Origin: Streptomyces sp. NBC_01750
GTDB lineage: Bacteria; Actinomycetota; Actinomycetes; Streptomycetales; Streptomycetaceae
DNA: 64,000 nucleotides
Assembly: GCF_035918095.1 (NCBI RefSeq)
Contig: NZ_CP109137.1
Span: 496,001-560,000, forward strand
Direction: 5' to 3'
Part shown: in pieces, positions 18,001 to 27,177 of the stretch
Numbering within the stretch: the first letter of the stretch is position 1
How the letters are laid out: each line of letters begins with the position of its first letter
Translations under genes and position numbers: made by a program
The notes under the pieces: generated by a model
The model's database searches: none
Seen by the model: the letters and a program-made list of their open reading frames with translations, nothing else
What the model was told of the DNA's origin: nothing

Positions 18001-19762
18001 GGGCGGTCACCGCCTGCGCGGCCACTGGCCGCGCACTGCCATCGACGGCGCGGACGGGTATCGAGGCATCGTCGTCGGCAAGCCACGGCTGCCGGGTGAC
18101 CATGTCCCTGACGTCCACATAGCCCTCCTCGATCCGGCCGGTTGCCGCATCCACGATGCGGTAATGCTGACGCTGCCTGTGCAGGGGCTGGGATTCAACC
18201 ATGATGACGCGCAGCTCGCCCTCCTCGAAACCGCAGCGCTCCTGTACAGCGTCCAGGAGTTGCTCGTTGTGGAGGTGGCCTTCACCGAAATTCCAGCCCA
18301 GCACGCCGCCCGCCACATACTCACCATCGCGCAGGTCGTAGGCCTCCGTGTCGTCCAGGGCGCGGGAAAGCAGGCCGTTGAGCGCCCGGCCGTGTGTGTG
18401 CATCGAACGCCAGGCCATGCCCTTGTGCAGCATCAGCTCGGCGAGGTCCGCTCCGTAGAGTGCGACAAGCTGGTCCTTGGCCATACCGGCGGCCTTGGTG
18501 ATGTGCGCGTTGAGCTTCTCCTCCGTCCCCCTGCGAAAGCACCACGTGCTGGTGGCCCAGTTCCCGGCGTAGTAGCGCATCGCGGGCAGGAACGACACGA
18601 GGTGCGGCTTGGCGTTCCCCAGCACCGGCACGGCGACGAGGCACACCAGCAGCAACGCGGCCAGGAGCGGAGAGTCCAGCGAGGACACCCCGATCTGCGC
18701 ATAGTGCCCGAAGAGGAAAAGCGCCGAGAAGATGAAGAAGACGTTCCACTCCAGCGGCACCCCCATGGGAAAGGTCGACATGATGTGGAGGTGGAAGACG
18801 ACCATGAGAGTCAGCGCGGCGGTCGTGGTGACGCCGCCGTCGGAGAGCAGAAGCACCAGGGGCACCACATACTCGATGACGGTGCCCGTGTGGGCGGCGA
18901 AACCGGATACTTTGGACGGACGCAGGTCGTCCGGGTAATCCCGGTAGAGCTTGCGCTTGACCCACTTGACGCGCTGCAGCGGGCTGTTGCTGATCATGAT
19001 CGCCACGACGAACGGGAAATGTCGGTTGAGCTTGGACGTCGCAGCGCCCCACCACAGCGCCACCATGACGAGCTTGAGCCCGATGATCATGTCGGTGAAC
19101 GGGAAGCAGAACACGAGCAGCGTCAGCCCGTACTGCTCGCCGCGGGCGGCCAGAAATACGGTCTTGTCGCGCAGGCCGAGCAGCGCGAGGGAGAGAGCCA
19201 GCGGAACCAGCCGGACCGGCTCGATCAGGCCGACGGCGTTCTCGCGGGGCACCGGCCCGGAGGTTGCCGGGGAGAGCAGCAGCCACACCGCCGAGGTGAT
19301 GACAGTCGCGTACAGCGCCACATCGAACACCGTGCGGCGCGTACCCCGGGTCAAGGGGACCTGGCGCGGCCACGGAGGCAGTCGGACGGTTCCGGGCCGC
19401 AGCCAGTGCAGAAAGGCACTGACCGGCGGCACGAAGCGCAGCGTCAGGGGCCCCGATCCACACCCGAAGCCGAGCACCTCGAACAACAGCGTCCAGACCA
19501 CGATCTTCTGGTAGACGATCGGCTCGGTCCACCAGGATGCGACATCACCGATCGGCCCGAGCCCTGGCGTCGCGGCGGTGACGGCGAGACCGCCGAGCAC
19601 ATAGCCCACGATCTTGAGGAGGTAGAGGACGTAGACCGCCCCCGGTGTGCCGAAGCCGTTCTCGGCCCAGTGCTGGGCAAGTGGACGAATGCGCTGCAGA
19701 TACGGCCGCGACCGCCATTCCTTCAGATCGAAGTCGGCCAGATTCGGCGTGACGAAGCCCAT
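17993..19762 (-). CDS. DUF3556 multi-pass membrane protein
   Basis: 589 residues with about eight hydrophobic helices between residues 45 and 390 and a soluble C-terminal third. The N-terminus MGFVTPNLADFDLKEWRSRP and the run HWAENGFGTPGAVYVLYLLK match DUF3556 proteins known from mycobacteria and relatives. Function is unknown; the family often sits beside lipid or steroid catabolic genes. Here it is the second gene of the ligase operon, 48 bases after the ligase and overlapping the CrtI-like gene. Confidence 0.85.
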   Translation of the reverse strand: MGFVTPNLADFDLKEWRSRPYLQRIRPLAQHWAENGFGTPGAVYVLYLLKIVGYVLGGLAVTAATPGLGPIGDVASWWTEPIVYQKIVVWTLLFEVLGFGCGSGPLTLRFVPPVSAFLHWLRPGTVRLPPWPRQVPLTRGTRRTVFDVALYATVITSAVWLLLSPATSGPVPRENAVGLIEPVRLVPLALSLALLGLRDKTVFLAARGEQYGLTLLVFCFPFTDMIIGLKLVMVALWWGAATSKLNRHFPFVVAIMISNSPLQRVKWVKRKLYRDYPDDLRPSKVSGFAAHTGTVIEYVVPLVLLLSDGGVTTTAALTLMVVFHLHIMSTFPMGVPLEWNVFFIFSALFLFGHYAQIGVSSLDSPLLAALLLVCLVAVPVLGNAKPHLVSFLPAMRYYAGNWATSTWCFRRGTEEKLNAHITKAAGMAKDQLVALYGADLAELMLHKGMAWRSMHTHGRALNGLLSRALDDTEAYDLRDGEYVAGGVLGWNFGEGHLHNEQLLDAVQERCGFEEGELRVIMVESQPLHRQRQHYRIVDAATGRIEEGYVDVRDMVTRQPWLADDDASIPVRAVDGSARPVAAQAVTAHE

Positions 19763-19810
19763 GACGAACCTTCATTTCTCGCCCGGGGGCGAAGCGGAGG
19801 AGGAAGCGGC

Positions 19811-21319
19811 TCAGACGGCCGGGAACGCGTGGGAGACGAGCTCCGCCCGCAGAGCCGGCTTGTCCGTCTTGCCGAGGGGGTTCTTGGGGAGGGTCTCCAC
19901 CGCGATGACCCGCTCGGGGATCTTGAACCGCGAAAGTGAACCGCGGCAGTGCTCAAGAAGGCTCTCGGTCGTGACGTTCGCTCCGGGACGCAACACGACG
20001 AAGGCCACCGGTACTTCGCCGAACACCTCGTGCGACTGCCCTACGACAGCCGCCTCGAACACCCCCGGGTGGCAGTAGAGGTGCGACTCGATCTCCTTGG
20101 GGTAGATGTTCTCCCCACCGCGGATGATCAGGTCTTTGATACGGTCCACCAGCACCAGGTAGCCGTCCTCGTCGAACCGTCCGACATCACCGGTGCGGAG
20201 CCAGCCGTCAACGACCGTGCGAGCGGTCTCCTCGGGCCGGTTGAGGTATCCACGCATCACATTCGGGCCGCGAACAACGACTTCACCGGTAAGACCCTGT
20301 GGCAGCGGTCGGCCCGAGGGATCCATGACGGCAACCTCCTGGCCCGGCAGGGCAACGCCCACGGTGCCGGGCTTGCGGAGGCCCTCGAGGGGATTCGCTG
20401 TCGAAGCGCACGTGCCTTCCGAGAGGCCGTAGCCCTCCACGATCGGGATCCCGTAACGGCCCTCGAAGCGTTTGATCAGATCGGCCTGCATCGGCGCGGC
20501 CCCGCATGCCGCGAACCTGACCGAGGAGGTGTCGGGCCGCTCCGATTCCGGAAGTTCCATCAGCATCGCGTAGATCGCGGGGACGGCCGAGAAACGGGTC
20601 GGCCGTACCGCCTCGACGATCCGGAAGAACTTCTCGGCCTTGAAACGTCCGGCGATGGTGACTCTGCCCCCCGCGAGCAGCGACGACAGCACGCTGACAA
20701 CGATGCCGTTGACGTGGAAGAGGGGGAGGATCAGCAAACTGTGGTCGTCCTGGTCCACCCGCGACGCCTCGACCATCATCGTGGACATCGCCTCGAGGTT
20801 CGCGTGGGAGAGCATGACGCCCTTGGGCCTTCCGGTCGTGCCGCTCGTGTAGATAAGCAGCGCGAGTGCATCGGTGGCAGCGGGCGGTATCGCACCCGGT
20901 CCGCCCCCGGACTCTCCCGCGCCGGTGCTGGAGCCCGCGGCATCAGCAGTCGCGCGGAGATCGGCCACGTCGACCCTGGGCACAGTGACGACCGGCCCGC
21001 CGTCCTGGCCGATGAGGACTTTCGCGGCCGAGTCGGCCAACTGGTATTCGGCCTCATTGGCCGTCAGTGCCGGATTCACCGGAGTCACCGCCGCGCCCAG
21101 CCGCCAGGCCGCGAAGAGCGCGACCACGAATTCGACGCGATTGGCCAGCATCACCGCCACCACATCGCCGCTCCCGATCCCGCGTCGCCTCAAAATCGCG
21201 GCGGCCGCCCGCACCTCGGCCAGGAATTCCGCATTGTCCAGGTCCACCACATCGTCGGCCAGGCAGGGCGCATTCGGGCTGTGCGCTGCCCGCACATCGG
21301 GCAGTTCCGCAAAGTGCAT
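19811..21319 (-). CDS. Acyl-CoA synthetase (AMP-dependent ligase)
   Basis: 502 residues. IYTSGTTGRPKGVMLSH is the P-loop, EGYGLSEGTCAS the A5 motif, RTGDVGRFDEDGYLVLVDR the hinge, and NPLGKTDKPALR carries the catalytic Lys near the C-terminus. It activates a carboxylic acid as acyl-AMP and then acyl-CoA. First gene of the minus-strand operon; together with the CoA transferase across the terminator it gives the locus two ways to make or move acyl-CoA. Confidence 0.93.
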   Translation of the reverse strand: MHFAELPDVRAAHSPNAPCLADDVVDLDNAEFLAEVRAAAAILRRRGIGSGDVVAVMLANRVEFVVALFAAWRLGAAVTPVNPALTANEAEYQLADSAAKVLIGQDGGPVVTVPRVDVADLRATADAAGSSTGAGESGGGPGAIPPAATDALALLIYTSGTTGRPKGVMLSHANLEAMSTMMVEASRVDQDDHSLLILPLFHVNGIVVSVLSSLLAGGRVTIAGRFKAEKFFRIVEAVRPTRFSAVPAIYAMLMELPESERPDTSSVRFAACGAAPMQADLIKRFEGRYGIPIVEGYGLSEGTCASTANPLEGLRKPGTVGVALPGQEVAVMDPSGRPLPQGLTGEVVVRGPNVMRGYLNRPEETARTVVDGWLRTGDVGRFDEDGYLVLVDRIKDLIIRGGENIYPKEIESHLYCHPGVFEAAVVGQSHEVFGEVPVAFVVLRPGANVTTESLLEHCRGSLSRFKIPERVIAVETLPKNPLGKTDKPALRAELVSHAFPAV

Positions 21320-21844
21320 CTCAGGTCCTCACCGTCGTCCTCCGCGTGTGAAGACAGACAGTACGAACGTGCAGCGTCGCAGGCCCATGGGCGCGGGAGA
21401 CGACTCCTCCGACGCCGATTGTGCGCCCTGCACAGGCCACGCGGTACGCTCGACCACGCCGGACCGGCGCTGTCCTTGCGGCTCCGGCGAAGTGGCGGTT
21501 GTGCCCGGATGAGTACGCCTGGTCGCCTCGAGGTGCTGGCGGTCCGGTGGAGTCAGTCGAATCGTGTGCATGGGCCAGACCCTCCGCAGGTCGCACTCCG
21601 CTCACACCTACTGTGCCCGCTCTGTGCCGAACGGCGCCGACGTGCGGTACCGAACGTTGCTACCCGGGCGAAGACACGAGCCTGCTCCTCCCGCGGCACC
21701 TGGCAGCTCGACCCGAGCCTGTCGGCAGGCGGAACTCGGCGGCGCCGACCCTCAAGCACATGACGTTTCCTCCCCCTACGCCTCAGGCCGGTGCCTCCGC
21801 GGCCACCCTCAGGTCCGAGGTGACGGCACTTCACCACCGTCCCG
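21320..21844. other. Intergenic region, no supported gene
   Basis: About 525 bases. The right part holds frames with weak transposase-like flavour on the minus strand (a start MHTIRLTPPDRQHLEA near 21571) that break up within 30 codons; this is not enough to call an element. The left end should hold the ligase operon promoter. Confidence 0.4.
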
Positions 21845-22393
21845 CTACAAACCGATTGATGTCGTGGCAGCGGTGTCCCGCAGTGCTTCTCGCGCGGTGC
21901 TCACGAACACCAGGACGGCCTGCCAGAAAGGGGCGTAGGACTCGTTGAAGCGCCGGCCTGCGTCGGCGTCGCCGCTGATCATGGCCTCAAGGGCCCGATA
22001 GTTGTCGGATGTCGCGCGCCGCAGCCGCTCCGCCGCGGCCGCTACCTCTTGCGGCCCCTCCAGATCCACCACCCATACCCGGTGACGCAGCATCGCGTAC
22101 GCATCACGCAAGCTGATGCGCAGATCCTTGAGAGTGCTCAGCCGGTTGTCCGCATCGGGATCGTCCTGGGTGTCGGTGACCTTCCAGTACAGGTCCCCCA
22201 TGCGCTGCGCCTGTTCGATGACGTCCACGTAAGCAATACGGCGCGCGGCACGGATACGGTCCGTCAGTTGACTGGCCGCAGCGGTCTCGGCCTGTATTCG
22301 AGCGGCCCTCGCAGTTCCCCGGCTGGTCACCCAGCTGGCCACGACGGCAGTGCCTGCGGTGAGCGCTCCGACCCACAGTGTGTTGTCAGCCAC
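21845..22393 (-). CDS. Hypothetical protein with N-terminal membrane anchor
   Basis: 182 residues. A short hydrophobic segment (LWVGALTAGTAVVASWV, residues 6-22) is followed by a basic patch and a long helical region with YVDVIEQAQRMGDLYW and VWVVDLEGPQEVAAAAERLR. The layout resembles the protein at 45975-46442, including the tyrosine-rich first helix and a hydrophobic strand followed by a Pro and a long helix, so both may belong to one poorly known actinobacterial family. Function unknown. Confidence 0.65.
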   Translation of the reverse strand: MADNTLWVGALTAGTAVVASWVTSRGTARAARIQAETAAASQLTDRIRAARRIAYVDVIEQAQRMGDLYWKVTDTQDDPDADNRLSTLKDLRISLRDAYAMLRHRVWVVDLEGPQEVAAAAERLRRATSDNYRALEAMISGDADAGRRFNESYAPFWQAVLVFVSTAREALRDTAATTSIGL

Positions 22394-22480
22394 GCCCTTA
22401 TTGTGCGTGGACGGTCAAGTCTTTCCGGCACCCCGTCGAGCGGGTCGAGTCCAGTGGGTGGTGCGGCGGCTGGGCGTTGT

Positions 22481-22516
22481 GTGTGCCCCGGGCAGGTCAG
22501 GCTGCCCGGGGCACAC
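22481..22516 (-). terminator. Hairpin terminator after the lamin-tail protein gene
   Basis: Perfect 14-base arms (GTGTGCCCCGGGCA and complement) with an eight-base loop, 59 bases beyond the stop of the minus-strand gene on the right. It may work on both strands. Confidence 0.8.
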
Positions 22517-22574
22517 GGTTCATGAGGGGGTGGGTCGTCCGGTGCCGGCGGGTGGACGGCCCTGGCCGGCTGGG

Positions 22575-23045
22575 TCAGTGGCGGTGGCCGCGGCCCCAGG
22601 ACTCGGTGTCGATGACGTGGCCGCGGGCGTCGCGCAGGGTTGCGGTGTCGGAGCGGTTGCCCCACACGTAGTCGCGGCGGCCCTGGTAGAGGTCGGTGCG
22701 GGTGTCGCGGCCGAAGCCGGTGTGGATGCGGACGGTGGCGCGGCCGGCGAGGCGGACGTCGTCGAAGCGGTAGCGGTTGCCGTCCGAGTCGCGCAGGGTC
22801 CAGCCGTCCAGGTCCACGCCGCGGCGGGTGTTGTTGGTGATCTCGACCCATTCGGCGTTGAGGGACCGGTTGGTGCCGTTGTCGCGTCCGGGGCTGTCGG
22901 CCTGTACGTCGCTGATCTCGACCCGGGACTGCTGCTGGTGGTGGTCGCGGTCGTGGGCCGAGGCGGGGAGGGCGACGGCGGAGAGGACGGCGCCGGCTGC
23001 GAGGGCGGTGGCGGCGATACGGCGGGCGGTGCGGGATGCGGACAT
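22575..23045 (-). CDS. Secreted lamin-tail-domain (LTD) protein
   Basis: 156 residues. A Sec signal (RRIAATALAAGAVLSAVALP) ends at ASA near residue 30. The rest is one LTD domain of Ig-like fold: VEISDVQADSPG, LNAEWVEITNNTRRGVDLDG then WTLRD, FDDVRLAGRATVRIHTG and RDYVWGNRSDTATLRDA. Such domains occur alone or beside nucleases in secreted bacterial proteins and may bind DNA, protein or surface material. It is a single-gene unit with its own terminator. Confidence 0.85.
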   Translation of the reverse strand: MSASRTARRIAATALAAGAVLSAVALPASAHDRDHHQQQSRVEISDVQADSPGRDNGTNRSLNAEWVEITNNTRRGVDLDGWTLRDSDGNRYRFDDVRLAGRATVRIHTGFGRDTRTDLYQGRRDYVWGNRSDTATLRDARGHVIDTESWGRGHRH

Positions 23046-23824
23046 GGGTGACGTCTCCTCAAGGACGGTGCTCCACCGGCCGATAAGAGCTGGTGGTGCG
23101 GTGTGGGTTCCCGGTCCGTGCTGGGCCGAGGACCCACACTCTGGGGCGCTGCCGGGGCCGGCGGCAGCCCAATCGGTGTGCGTTACCGTTTACGGACATT
23201 TCCGTAACAGGCGTCTGTATCGGTCACGCATGTGCGGCGAGCGTGGCCCTGACATTCACTGACTGCTACACCGATCCGTTCAATGATCAACAGCAAGCCC
23301 TTGCGTGCTCCGGCGCACCACCGGTCGCGCCGCCCGGCGCATCATCCGGACGGCGGACAGGATTTCGGTAACGGCCCTTCTGCACGTTTCTTCGCACACG
23401 CGACGCAGTGCCGTACAGGCGGCCGGGCGGAGAAGGGGCCTCGCCAGGACCGGGGACGCACGACGGGACCTGCGCCGGCCCACCCGCCACCGCCGCGGCC
23501 GTCAACCTCCGCACGCAGCCGGCGGACACGGCGTTCACCCGTCCAGGTGGTACGCCCCCGCTGAACTCCGCGCGATCGATGACGGCACCCCGGGCACGGA
23601 ACCCGATACCCGGGGCCAAGCGGGCGTTGGCCAGGGACAGCGTGCTGCCCGCGATCCCGGCGGACCGCCGAGAAACCTTCGCAGGCGACCACTTCAGCAG
23701 TGATCCTTCGGCCTACCTGACGTCTCATTTCATGGCGCTGAGGAATCTCCATGCGGAGGCCGCTCAGCGAGGACTGTTCGTGGTCTTGTGGTGGGACTGA
23801 GCCTCGGATAGCGACATCTCGGTG
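23046..23824. other. Intergenic region, no supported gene
   Basis: About 780 bases. The left edge should hold the promoter of the lamin-tail gene. Plus-strand frames in the rest are arginine-rich or short; one ends in ALRNLHAEAAQRGLFVVLWW but has no start or family that I recognise. Confidence 0.4.
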
Positions 23825-23932
23825 TTCGGAGAAACCGGAGCCCGCCTGAACTGGGCACTCATCATGCTGACGACCAGGCGATTTACCCGCAAGCAGGTCA
23901 GCTGGTCGAAGAAGCCTCCTACCAACAAGTGA
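23825..23932 (+). pseudogene. C-terminal tail of an IS5-type transposase
   Basis: 35 codons ending in LNWALIMLTTRRFTRKQVSW then SKKPPTNK and a stop. This resembles the end of Streptomyces IS5-family transposases (helix with WALITLMTRRLTR). Nothing upstream is left of the catalytic domain. Confidence 0.5.
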
Positions 23933-24087
23933 GGCCGAGGCACCGCCAGTTCAGACACGACGGTCGATCGCCTTGGCTGTCTCCGCGATGTTACCGATCA
24001 ACGCGGTGGCCCCCAGCTTCGCCGGGACCACTGCCACATCCGGAGCCCCGGTTCCGCCCGCTGGCACCGAGGCCTTGCAAAGACCCA

Positions 24088-25083
24088 CTACCCAGCCAGG
24101 ACTTCGTTACGGAGCTTGGCCCATTGCAGGGAATGACCGATGCCTTCAGCGATTGAGTATTGCGGTTGCCAGTCCAGGAACTGGCTCGCACGGTCGCTGC
24201 GGGTATAAGCGCCCACAACGTCACCGGGACGGGGCTCGGCATCGACGAACAGGATCGGACTTTCAGTAACACTGTTGAAGGCGTCCAGCAGTTCGCGCAC
24301 CGTGGTGCCCGTTCCGGTGCCCAGATTGATCACGGTCGAGGTGCTCTGACCACTGAGGACGGCGTCAAAGCGAGTCAGTGCCGACACGTGAGCACCCGCC
24401 AGGTCCCAGACGTGGATGTAGTCGCGGATGCCCGATCCGTCGCGAGTGGGGTAGTCGGTCCCGGTGATCGAGAACGGTACGTCCTCTTCCTGGGCAAGGA
24501 TCATTTTACCCAGGGCGTGGCTGGGGCGCCGCAACTGGAGGCCGGTGCGCATCTTGGGGTCGGCACCGATCGGGTTGAAGTAGCGCAGGGACAGTACGCG
24601 GATTGGCTGCGTGGCCGCGATGTCGGCGAACATCGCCTCGCACACCGCTTTAGTGCGAGCGTACGGACTCTGCGGGTCGATGGCCGAGTCCTCGTCCACC
24701 GTCAGATCGTCATTCGCCCGGTAGATGGACGCGGAGGAACTGAAGACCATGCGCTCACAGCGGTTGCGCAGCAGATGAGCCACGAACTCCAGGCTCTTGG
24801 TGACATTGGCCTGGTAGTAGCCCACCGGATCGTCAACTGAGTCGGGGACCACGATCAGCGCAGCGCAGTGGACGACCGCGGCGATGTCCGGGTGTTCCGT
24901 GAAGATGCGGTCAATCAACAGGCCATCCGCAATGTCGCCCTCGTAGAACTCGCGTCCTGCCGCGAACTCACGTCGCCCGGTGACCAGGCTGTCCAGGATG
25001 ACCGGGACGATTCCCGCGTCAGCGCAGACCGAAGCAATCGTGCTGCCGATGTAGCCAGCGCCTCCCGCGATCAGAACCTTCAC
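24088..25083 (-). CDS. galE: UDP-glucose 4-epimerase
   Basis: 331 residues from GTG 25083, with GAAGGG about ten bases upstream; the longer frame lacks family similarity. VKVLIAGGAGYIGSTIAS is the NAD-binding start, SSSASIY and YARTK (Tyr141, Lys145) are the SDR catalytic residues, and RDGSGIRDYIHVWDLAGAHV is typical of GalE. It interconverts UDP-glucose and UDP-galactose. It is not linked to galT or galK here, so a role in cell-wall or exopolysaccharide sugar supply is likely. Confidence 0.92.
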   Translation of the reverse strand: MKVLIAGGAGYIGSTIASVCADAGIVPVILDSLVTGRREFAAGREFYEGDIADGLLIDRIFTEHPDIAAVVHCAALIVVPDSVDDPVGYYQANVTKSLEFVAHLLRNRCERMVFSSSASIYRANDDLTVDEDSAIDPQSPYARTKAVCEAMFADIAATQPIRVLSLRYFNPIGADPKMRTGLQLRRPSHALGKMILAQEEDVPFSITGTDYPTRDGSGIRDYIHVWDLAGAHVSALTRFDAVLSGQSTSTVINLGTGTGTTVRELLDAFNSVTESPILFVDAEPRPGDVVGAYTRSDRASQFLDWQPQYSIAEGIGHSLQWAKLRNEVLAG

Positions 25084-25259
25084 TGAAAACAGCCCTTCGT
25101 TCGTCAGTCTGCCTACTGGCAGGAGCCTATCCATGATCAAGACGAGCTCTCGGCACAGGCGGTGGCATCAGACGCAGGTTGATAACACCCTCTGTCCGAA
25201 CGCGAGGAGTTGAACAGCGCCGCCATCGCCTCCAACGAGTCCTTAGTGGGCTGACCAGC

Positions 25260-25312
25260 CGTGATCGGGGCGTGGTCAGCGGGGGGCCGCCGCTGACCAC
25301 GCCCCGATCACG
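25260..25312 (-). terminator. Long perfect hairpin after the HAD hydrolase gene
   Basis: Two 23-base arms (positions 25260-25282 and 25290-25312) are exact complements around a seven-base loop GGGGCCG. It lies just past the stop of the minus-strand HAD gene and 176 bases before the galE start. Confidence 0.85.
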
Positions 25313-25320
25313 GGCGAGGC

Positions 25321-25944
25321 TTACACGGACAACGACGGCGCAGCGTCCAGATGACTCGCGATAGATGCGATGGCCTCCGCGTTGCCGTCGAACAGGTGCC
25401 CCTGCATGCCTGCTTCCCGGGAAGCCCCGATGTTGACAGCGACATCGTCGATGAAGAGGCAGTCTTCCGGCCGCACTCCCAAGGTGGCGCACGTGACTTC
25501 GAACGCTTGTGGGTCGGGCTTGCTGACCCCGATCTCGTGGGAGTAGACGATCTGATCCACCAGCTCGTCGAAGTGGTACAACGCCGTCTCCCGCTCCCGG
25601 GCGCCGACAAAGCTGTTGCTCAGGATGCCCAGCTTGCACTGCTGCCGCAGACCACGCACATAGGCGATGAACTCCTCATTCGGCGTTCCCAGATACTCAG
25701 TCCACAGATCAGCCATGAAGGCTTCGACTTGCGGCGCATCGAGACGGAGGTCAGCAGCGACGCGTGCGTGCACCTCGCGTTCGCTGATGCTCCTGACGCT
25801 CCCAGCTTGCCAAACGTCTTGCAGCCGCTCACGCACAGTGCCCAACGGCAACTCGAGCCGCTGTTCCCAGCGTTGCACCCATCCCGTTTCCGGCGTGATC
25901 TCCAGCACGCCACCAATGTCGAGAATGACGCAGGGCAAGGCCAT
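25321..25944 (-). CDS. HAD family hydrolase
   Basis: 207 residues. Motif I is VILDIGGVLE (nucleophile Asp9, with Gly in place of the second Asp, as in many GGV-type members), motif II LGILSNS, motif III Lys in GVSKPDPQAF and motif IV CLFIDDVAVN. All four are present, so it should be an active phosphatase or haloacid-type hydrolase with a helical cap at 15-85. Substrate unknown. It ends at a very strong terminator. Confidence 0.88.
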   Translation of the reverse strand: MALPCVILDIGGVLEITPETGWVQRWEQRLELPLGTVRERLQDVWQAGSVRSISEREVHARVAADLRLDAPQVEAFMADLWTEYLGTPNEEFIAYVRGLRQQCKLGILSNSFVGARERETALYHFDELVDQIVYSHEIGVSKPDPQAFEVTCATLGVRPEDCLFIDDVAVNIGASREAGMQGHLFDGNAEAIASIASHLDAAPSLSV

Positions 25945-26114
25945 ACGAGTTCCCCCTCTTCGTTTCTGGTCGCATCATCGAGCACGCGCTCCCCCCGCTC
26001 GCGTGACCTATCCACAAACTGTCGACCCTCACCCCAGGGCAAGGTCAAGCGATCTTCGAGGCTTGTGGCAGCCCTGTCGCGAGCTGCCGCAGGTCTGGGA
26101 GTTGCCGTCAGAAC

Positions 26115-26229
26115 TCGTCGACAGTCGCAGCCGCGGAGATGCAGATGCCCGTTCAGCTGGATCGGCGCGTAAGCGTCGACGATCCCCTTGTAGTCCGCCG
26201 GCAACTCCACTTCGAGCTTCTTCATGCAG
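26115..26229 (-). pseudogene. N-terminal fragment of a SMI1/KNR4-type protein
   Basis: The minus strand reads MKKLEVELPADYKGIVDAYA then PIQLNGHLHLRG before the similarity ends. This matches the N-terminal helix and first strand of SMI1/KNR4 domains, common in toxin-immunity proteins of actinobacteria. The remainder of the domain is absent, so it is a relic. Confidence 0.5.
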
Positions 26230-26565
26230 CCGAGTCCATGCGGAAGCGTCTGCGTAGCCGCGAGACCGGTGGCAGCGTCGGCCTGTCGAGCGCCTCCTCC
26301 GTGGCTTATCAGCCGCCGGATGGAACGGGCGGACTCATCACCCGGTCCGGCCGACACTGGAGCTCCTGCCGCCTCGGCGATTGACGCCCGGGCTGCAGCG
26401 CCCGTGGTTCTGAGGATTCGGACCCGTGACACCCCCCGCAGGAGCTCGGCCGTTCGTCCCTTGCCGTGCACCTGGCCGTACGAGACCCGCCTGCTCTCGA
26501 CCACTCAACGCCAGTATTGTCTGCTGCCATTGAGGTCAGCCAGCGACGTCAAGTTGGATGGCTCC
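26230..26565. other. Intergenic region, no supported gene
   Basis: About 335 bases between the SMI1-like fragment and the DUF6959-like fragment. Open frames through here are shadows; nothing recognised. Confidence 0.4.
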
Positions 26566-26673
26566 ATGGAACGTGTCGAGGCTGAGCTGTTCACTGAGGG
26601 TGGGAACGACGCAGTTGTGCGCCTGCCGGGCCGCCGGTTCCCCGGCGTCCTGATCCAGGGTGACAAGGCGGAC
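26566..26673 (+). pseudogene. N-terminal fragment of a DUF6959-like protein
   Basis: From ATG 26566 the frame reads MERVEAELFTEGGNDAVVRL then PGRRFPGVLIQGD. This looks like the start of the small DUF6959 family of Streptomyces, which normally continues for another 50-60 residues. Here the similarity stops at the Asp and the frame runs on, without a stop, into the GNAT gene. Confidence 0.5.
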
Positions 26674-26733
26674 GAGACACAGGCGGGCCAGGTGGTGCAG
26701 GACTTCAAGTCGGACCGGCCCAAGGAATGGGCC

Positions 26734-27177
26734 ATGCGCCCCGCGGAGCTAGCAGATGTCGAGACGATCGCGGAGCTGCGGGCCATGGTGATGCGCCCGG
26801 ACCTGGAGCGGTTGGGTCGGTTCGACGAACATCGGGTCCGGCAGCGGCTGCGGGATTCCTTCTCCCCGCAGCACACGTCGGTCATCTTGGCCGATGGCGC
26901 CTTCGCGGGCTGCGTCACATTGCGGCCGGCCGAGGACGGGCAGTGGCTGGAGCATTTCTATCTCGCCCGAGGTATCCAGGGCCGGGGGCTCGGTTCGGCT
27001 GTCCTGCGAACAGTGCTGTACCGGACCGATGCCGACGGCGTGCTCGTCCGCCTGAACGTCCTGCAGGGCAGCGCCGCCCAGCGGCTGTACGAGTGCCACG
27101 GGTTCACTGTGGAGGTTCAGGACCCGATCGACATCTACATGGTGCGATTGCCGGGTGCGGGCGCCCTCGGAACGTGA
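26734..27177 (+). CDS. GNAT family N-acetyltransferase
   Basis: 147 residues from ATG 26734, with AAGGAA eight bases upstream. MRPAELADVETIAELRAMVM is the usual N-terminal strand and helix, and LEHFYLARGIQGRGLGSAVL is the acetyl-CoA pyrophosphate loop (R-Q/G-x-x-G/A). The C-terminal AQRLYECHGFTV is also typical. The domain is complete. The frame is open upstream into the DUF6959-like fragment, so a 203-residue fused product from ATG 26566 is possible. Substrate unknown. Confidence 0.85.
   Translation: MRPAELADVETIAELRAMVMRPDLERLGRFDEHRVRQRLRDSFSPQHTSVILADGAFAGCVTLRPAEDGQWLEHFYLARGIQGRGLGSAVLRTVLYRTDADGVLVRLNVLQGSAAQRLYECHGFTVEVQDPIDIYMVRLPGAGALGT

Noticed and set aside
17918..19939. 673-codon plus-strand frame opposite the DUF3556 gene
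   Set aside because: It is antisense to a well-supported membrane protein and reads as highly charged, repeat-poor sequence without motifs.
21329..21571. Minus-strand frame starting MHTIRLTPPDRQHLEA, like an IS630-type transposase start
   Set aside because: Similarity stops within about 20 residues and no downstream domain or terminal repeat is visible.
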